From positions 1 through 9,894 of the forward strand of contig JAFRUW010000204.1 of the NCBI GenBank assembly GCA_017438675.1: a stretch of 9,894 bases of DNA, read 5' to 3'. Under the pieces are notes generated by a model. The model was not told the origin of the DNA. It did no database searches and was given only the letters and a program-made list of their open reading frames with translations. Origin of the DNA: Oscillospiraceae bacterium (GTDB lineage: Bacteria; Bacillota; Clostridia; Oscillospirales; Oscillospiraceae). The position numbers and the translations under genes were made by a program. Of this stretch, positions 7,110 through 9,894 are shown in pieces; position 1 is the first letter of the stretch; the number at the start of each line of letters is the position of its first letter.

Positions 7110-7143
7110 CGGATGATTACAGCCCAATGCCTGCTTTCATCCG
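7110..7143 (+). promoter_or_regulatory. Hairpin in the leader of the CPBP-YcaO operon
   Basis: CGGATGA (7110-7116) pairs exactly with TCATCCG (7137-7143); in register with it, CAG (7120-7122) pairs with CTG (7131-7133) across a 3x3 internal loop. A second small inverted repeat, TGATTT/AAATCA, is at 7052-7065. No known riboswitch was recognised and no T-run follows, so this is only a candidate leader structure. Confidence 0.35.
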
Positions 7144-7233
7144 AAGCTGACACAGGTTATGCTTTCACTGATTATGAAACAGGCCTCATTCAACAAAACA
7201 GATTCAGGTTTTCATCGGGAGGTGACAGAGTGG

Positions 7234-7965
7234 TTGAATAGGAAGAATACTGTAAAAATCACATTCGGCTTTATTCTCATGTTTTTGCCTTATTGGATCT
7301 GCAAGTTCCTTACAGGGAAATATTTTGGGGAGAATACAGCAATTGATGTGTTTGTTCCGTATTTTATTCTTTATTGTTTGGGAGCGCCGCTGCTTTTAAT
7401 ATCATGCCGTTCCATAGCTGATTTTGACTTTAAAAGCATCAGCCGGAAGCCAAGGCCGACAGACATACTTAAAATCTTTATCCTGCAATCATCGAGCGGG
7501 TACGTCATACTGGCGATTGCGTCTGCGTTGTTCAGCCTGTTCGGTTATAAAGCTGTGTCAGGTTCATTCACATCGCTGCCATCATACATAGCGAGCCTGG
7601 TAATTGCTCCGGTCGGGGAAGAGTTTGTCTTCAGATGGTTTTTGTATGGCAAACTGAGGAATTCCGGATACAGAATAGCCCTGTTTTATACCTCGTTTCT
7701 GTTTGCCGTCGCACATCTTGTTTCTCAGGGAGGTCCCCAGGTGGTCTATGTGTTCTGGCTGTCGCTGATATGGTGTTGCTGCAGAGAAAAATATGATAGT
7801 TTTCTCAGTAATGTTTTATTGCATATCGGTTCCAATGTATGGTGCGGGATCATACCGCTGTTGCTGTCAGGCAGCAAAACCCTTCAGTTTATATATGTAA
7901 TCGTTAACTGCATGCTGTTGGCAGTTGTTGTGATAAACCATCAAATAGAAGGAGGAAGACAATAA
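7234..7965 (+). CDS. CPBP-family intramembrane metalloprotease (CAAX/Abi type)
   Basis: A hydrophobic protein of 243 residues (from TTG 7234) with several membrane segments. It has all three CPBP motifs: EEFVFR (129-134, the EExxxR motif), FAVAH (157-161, FxxxH) and HIGSN (197-201, HxxxN). These Glu and His residues form the intramembrane active site in family members. CPBP proteins beside peptide-modifying genes are thought to remove leader peptides or give self-immunity (SagE and similar). The usual longest-frame start is ATG 7159, but it lacks a ribosome binding site; GGAGGTGA (7218-7225), a full match to the 16S 3' end, lies 8 bases before TTG 7234, and starting there gives MNRKNTVKITFGFILMFLPY. 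The stop overlaps the ycaO-like start by one base. Its substrate is not known; a link to the YcaO partner is inference from coupling. Confidence 0.88.
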   Translation: MNRKNTVKITFGFILMFLPYWICKFLTGKYFGENTAIDVFVPYFILYCLGAPLLLISCRSIADFDFKSISRKPRPTDILKIFILQSSSGYVILAIASALFSLFGYKAVSGSFTSLPSYIASLVIAPVGEEFVFRWFLYGKLRNSGYRIALFYTSFLFAVAHLVSQGGPQVVYVFWLSLIWCCCREKYDSFLSNVLLHIGSNVWCGIIPLLLSGSKTLQFIYVIVNCMLLAVVVINHQIEGGRQ

Positions 7966-9806
7966 TGAGCAAAAATCAGGATAATCATTACAAAGAGGCG
8001 TCACCCGTTGCCACAGTTAATAAGCTGTCAGGTATTCTGAATGAAATGGGCATTGAGGTGACTGAGGATTGGCAGGACGTCAGCTGTGTCGGAACATACT
8101 CGCTGCGTGTAACGATAAACGGCACTTCGCTGGGGACTAACGGCAAGGGGGTTACCAGAGAATATGCAAGAGCCAGCGCTTATGCGGAGCTTATGGAAAG
8201 ATATCAGAACGACCTTCTGTGCTCGTTCTTCGTTAATGCGAAGGAACACAGCGATATGGATTTTTACTTTTGCCCGGACGAAAAAATACTGACTGCGGAG
8301 GAGATGCTCGCACAGAAGGATCCGTTTATGAATGAATACTTTGCCGCCCGCGATATGCTGAATGCCTCCCTTGAGGAAAAGACAGAGGCTTTCAGGAAAT
8401 ATAACCATCCGGATATCACGGGTCAGTACAATCAGTATGTGTGTCTTCCTTTTTTTGACCTGAGGACCGGGAAAGTATATTACCTGCCAAAATCTACAAC
8501 TATAAAGTTCTGCGGGAGCAATGGGATGGCAGCAGGAAACACCCCCGAAGAAGCCATCGTGCAGGGGCTTTCGGAGATTTTTGAGAGGGTATCTCAAACC
8601 AGGATCTTTCACGAAAAGCCTTCCCTGCCCGACATACCGGAGGATTACATAAGGCAATACCCGGAAATATACAATATGTATCTTAAGCTTAAAAGCATGG
8701 ACGGATACGAGGTGTTTATGAAGGACTGCTCCTTCGGCGGGCTTTTTCCTGTTGCGGCGCTGATACTTGTTCAAAAGAATACAAATAAGTTCGGAATAAA
8801 GCTGGGGTGCCATCCCGATTACGGCATTGCCATGGAGCGCGCTTTTACAGAAGCGGCGCAGGGGAATGACCTGACAGAGTATGTCAACCGAAGCACTCTG
8901 AATTTTTATAATACGAATGTTGATGATTCTGCGAATATTGAGAACAGTTATAAAGTCGGCTTGGCAACATATCCGTATGAAATATTCGGAAGTGAGGGAG
9001 CTTATCTGTTTTCCGAGCCCGAGGATGTTTCAATGCTGTCGAACAGGGAGATCATGCTGAAGTGGATAGACGGTATACTGTCGGAAGGGCATGATATTCT
9101 GATCAGAAATGTTTCCTCTCTCGGTTTTCCCAGCTTCCATATTATAATTCCGGGCATGTCGGAAATAAAGCGGCGTGACGACTATGCGCTGCGGGTTGCA
9201 AACACGAGAAGCATAACATCCAACCTTATGCGGCATCCTTCTATGATCACCCTGAAGGATGTGGGGTTTATTCAGGCGGTGATGGGTTATTACGCTAACC
9301 GTGTATTGGAGAACGGCCTTTCAACGTTTTTCCCGCCGTCTGACGAATATGACCTTCCCTTTGAGAAATACCATTGCGGGAATATATACGTGTCCTGCCT
9401 GTGCGATGTCATGAAAAGGGATTACGGCAGCGCTGCCGGCAAAATAAACTCCATGTACCGAGTTGCCGAGGGTTACGGTGCGGATGAGGACACTCTCTCC
9501 GTTGTCCGCTGTATGTATTCCTATCTGTCCGGAATGGACGCCGTCGGGGACGAGGATGCACTGATTCGGTTCCTGCGGATATTCTTTGATCGGAAATACA
9601 TTGATGAAACTCTATGCAGACTCGGCGATCCGGAACGCGTGTTTATAAGTAACCTGGGCAAGACCGAAGAACTGCTGGAAAGCGGGACCGACAGGGGCCT
9701 TGCCAGGCTTGTAGAAGTGGTTTTAAAGCTGAAAGAGGCGCAGGTAAAAAACTTTATTGATCAAGCTTCAATGAGCGCCTTGTTTGAGACAAATGTCAGC
9801 CGATAA
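7965..9806 (+). CDS. YcaO-domain protein, long E. coli YcaO-like form
   Basis: A 613-residue soluble protein. The YcaO domain fills about 1-400: GKGVTREYARASAYAELMER (60-79) holds the first ATP/Mg2+ motif (E75, E78), and SNGMAAGNTPEEAIVQGLSEIFER (185-208) holds the second (E204, E207, R208). GCHPDYGIAMERAFTEAAQG (281-300) and IIIPGMSEI (393-401) are also typical. The C-terminal 200 residues are helical and repeat-like, as in E. coli YcaO, whose overall layout this resembles from memory. The PxPxP end found in azoline-forming YcaOs (SagD type) is absent; the protein ends in NVSR. YcaO enzymes phosphorylate peptide amide oxygens with ATP to form azolines, amidines or thioamides; the E. coli protein is linked to RimO-dependent S12 methylthiolation. 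GGAGG (7951-7955) precedes the ATG by 9 bases, which overlaps the CPBP stop as TAATG. Product chemistry unknown. Confidence 0.92.
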   Translation: MSKNQDNHYKEASPVATVNKLSGILNEMGIEVTEDWQDVSCVGTYSLRVTINGTSLGTNGKGVTREYARASAYAELMERYQNDLLCSFFVNAKEHSDMDFYFCPDEKILTAEEMLAQKDPFMNEYFAARDMLNASLEEKTEAFRKYNHPDITGQYNQYVCLPFFDLRTGKVYYLPKSTTIKFCGSNGMAAGNTPEEAIVQGLSEIFERVSQTRIFHEKPSLPDIPEDYIRQYPEIYNMYLKLKSMDGYEVFMKDCSFGGLFPVAALILVQKNTNKFGIKLGCHPDYGIAMERAFTEAAQGNDLTEYVNRSTLNFYNTNVDDSANIENSYKVGLATYPYEIFGSEGAYLFSEPEDVSMLSNREIMLKWIDGILSEGHDILIRNVSSLGFPSFHIIIPGMSEIKRRDDYALRVANTRSITSNLMRHPSMITLKDVGFIQAVMGYYANRVLENGLSTFFPPSDEYDLPFEKYHCGNIYVSCLCDVMKRDYGSAAGKINSMYRVAEGYGADEDTLSVVRCMYSYLSGMDAVGDEDALIRFLRIFFDRKYIDETLCRLGDPERVFISNLGKTEELLESGTDRGLARLVEVVLKLKEAQVKNFIDQASMSALFETNVSR

Positions 9807-9838
9807 TTGCACTGTATGAAATACTCAGGAGGTAAAAA

Positions 9839-9894
9839 ATGGACGCTTATAATTATGAAGGGGTTCTCTGTTCTGCGGAGATTGACGCAATTAA
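9839..9894 (+). CDS. Start of a third cassette gene, cut by the window edge
   Basis: Only 18 full codons are visible, beginning MDAYNYEGVLCSAEIDAI. AGGAGGT (9827-9833) lies 5 bases before the ATG, one of the best ribosome binding sites in the window, and the gap from the ycaO-like stop is 32 bp with no terminator, so it should be in the same operon. It could be a precursor peptide or another maturation protein; the fragment is too short to decide. An overlapping frame from ATG 9816 is also open but has no ribosome binding site. Confidence 0.75.
   Translation, partial: MDAYNYEGVLCSAEIDAI

Larger units (their letters stand above)
6522..7233 (+). other. About 700 bp intergenic region with no convincing gene
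   Basis: From left to right it holds the lysS terminator-like repeat, three CTTACACC repeats, a long hairpin (6679-6725), a GC-richer stretch (about 6740-6865) without a recognisable gene, a palindrome (6915-6928), a promoter (6946-6974) and an approximately 250-nt leader for the next operon. Two tiny open frames (6715-6870, 51 codons; 7024-7116, 30 codons) exist but are poorly supported. Base composition turns visibly AT-rich from about 6870 onward, unlike the greA-lysS side. Confidence 0.7.

Noticed and set aside
8028..8813. Minus-strand open frame of 261 codons
   Set aside because: It is opposite the YcaO ATP-binding motifs and has no recognisable domain or ribosome binding site.
9816..9894. 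Alternative frame from ATG 9816 (MKYSGGKKWTLIIMKG) overlapping the third cassette ORF
   Set aside because: No ribosome binding site precedes it, whereas AGGAGGT fits the ATG at 9839; kept as a minor possibility only.

Overview
The window looks like chromosomal DNA from a Gram-positive anaerobe of the class Clostridia, close to gut Ruminococcus/Oscillospiraceae. This rests on gene content (FtsEX beside a coiled-coil peptidoglycan hydrolase, greA-lysS, a CdaR/PucR-type regulator), strong GGAGG-type ribosome binding sites, overlapping or tightly packed genes, and sigma-A-type promoters. All supported genes are on the + strand. No tRNA, rRNA, CRISPR array or insertion sequence was recognised.

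Region by region: (1) 1-612 is the 3' part of a helix-turn-helix regulator, followed by a candidate terminator. (2) 771-3630 is a divisome module: FtsE ATPase, FtsX permease (overlapping ftsE by 26 bp), and a secreted protein that joins a PcsB/CwlO-like coiled coil to an apparently active M23 endopeptidase. FtsEX probably transmits ATP hydrolysis across the membrane to switch this hydrolase on during division. (3) 3693-4472 is an unrecognised 259-residue protein whose ribosome binding site lies inside a strong hairpin. (4) 4469-6521 is greA-lysS, driven by a perfect-consensus promoter (TTGACA, 17 bp, TATAAT) whose -35 box overlaps the upstream stop codon; a terminator-like repeat follows lysS. 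(5) 6522-7233 is about 700 bp without a convincing gene: short CTTACACC repeats, a 47-nt near-perfect hairpin, a good promoter at 6946-6974, and a leader of about 250 nt. (6) 7234-9894 is a tightly coupled cassette: a CPBP-family membrane protease, a YcaO-domain enzyme, and the start of a third ORF cut by the window edge.

The last cassette is the accessory part and the most interesting. YcaO enzymes activate peptide backbone amides with ATP (azoline, amidine or thioamide formation, or an accessory role in S12 methylthiolation), and CPBP proteins often accompany them in RiPP (ribosomally made, post-translationally modified peptide) clusters as leader proteases or immunity factors, as SagE does beside SagD. 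Here the YcaO is the long E. coli-type form without a PxPxP tail, and no known partner (SagB/C-like, TfuA, RimO) is visible. The cassette is therefore either an undescribed peptide-modifying cluster whose precursor lies to the right, or a lineage-specific YcaO operon with another role. Its start follows a clear change to AT-rich DNA, consistent with acquisition downstream of the lysS operon. This reading is inference; the motifs and gene coupling are seen directly.
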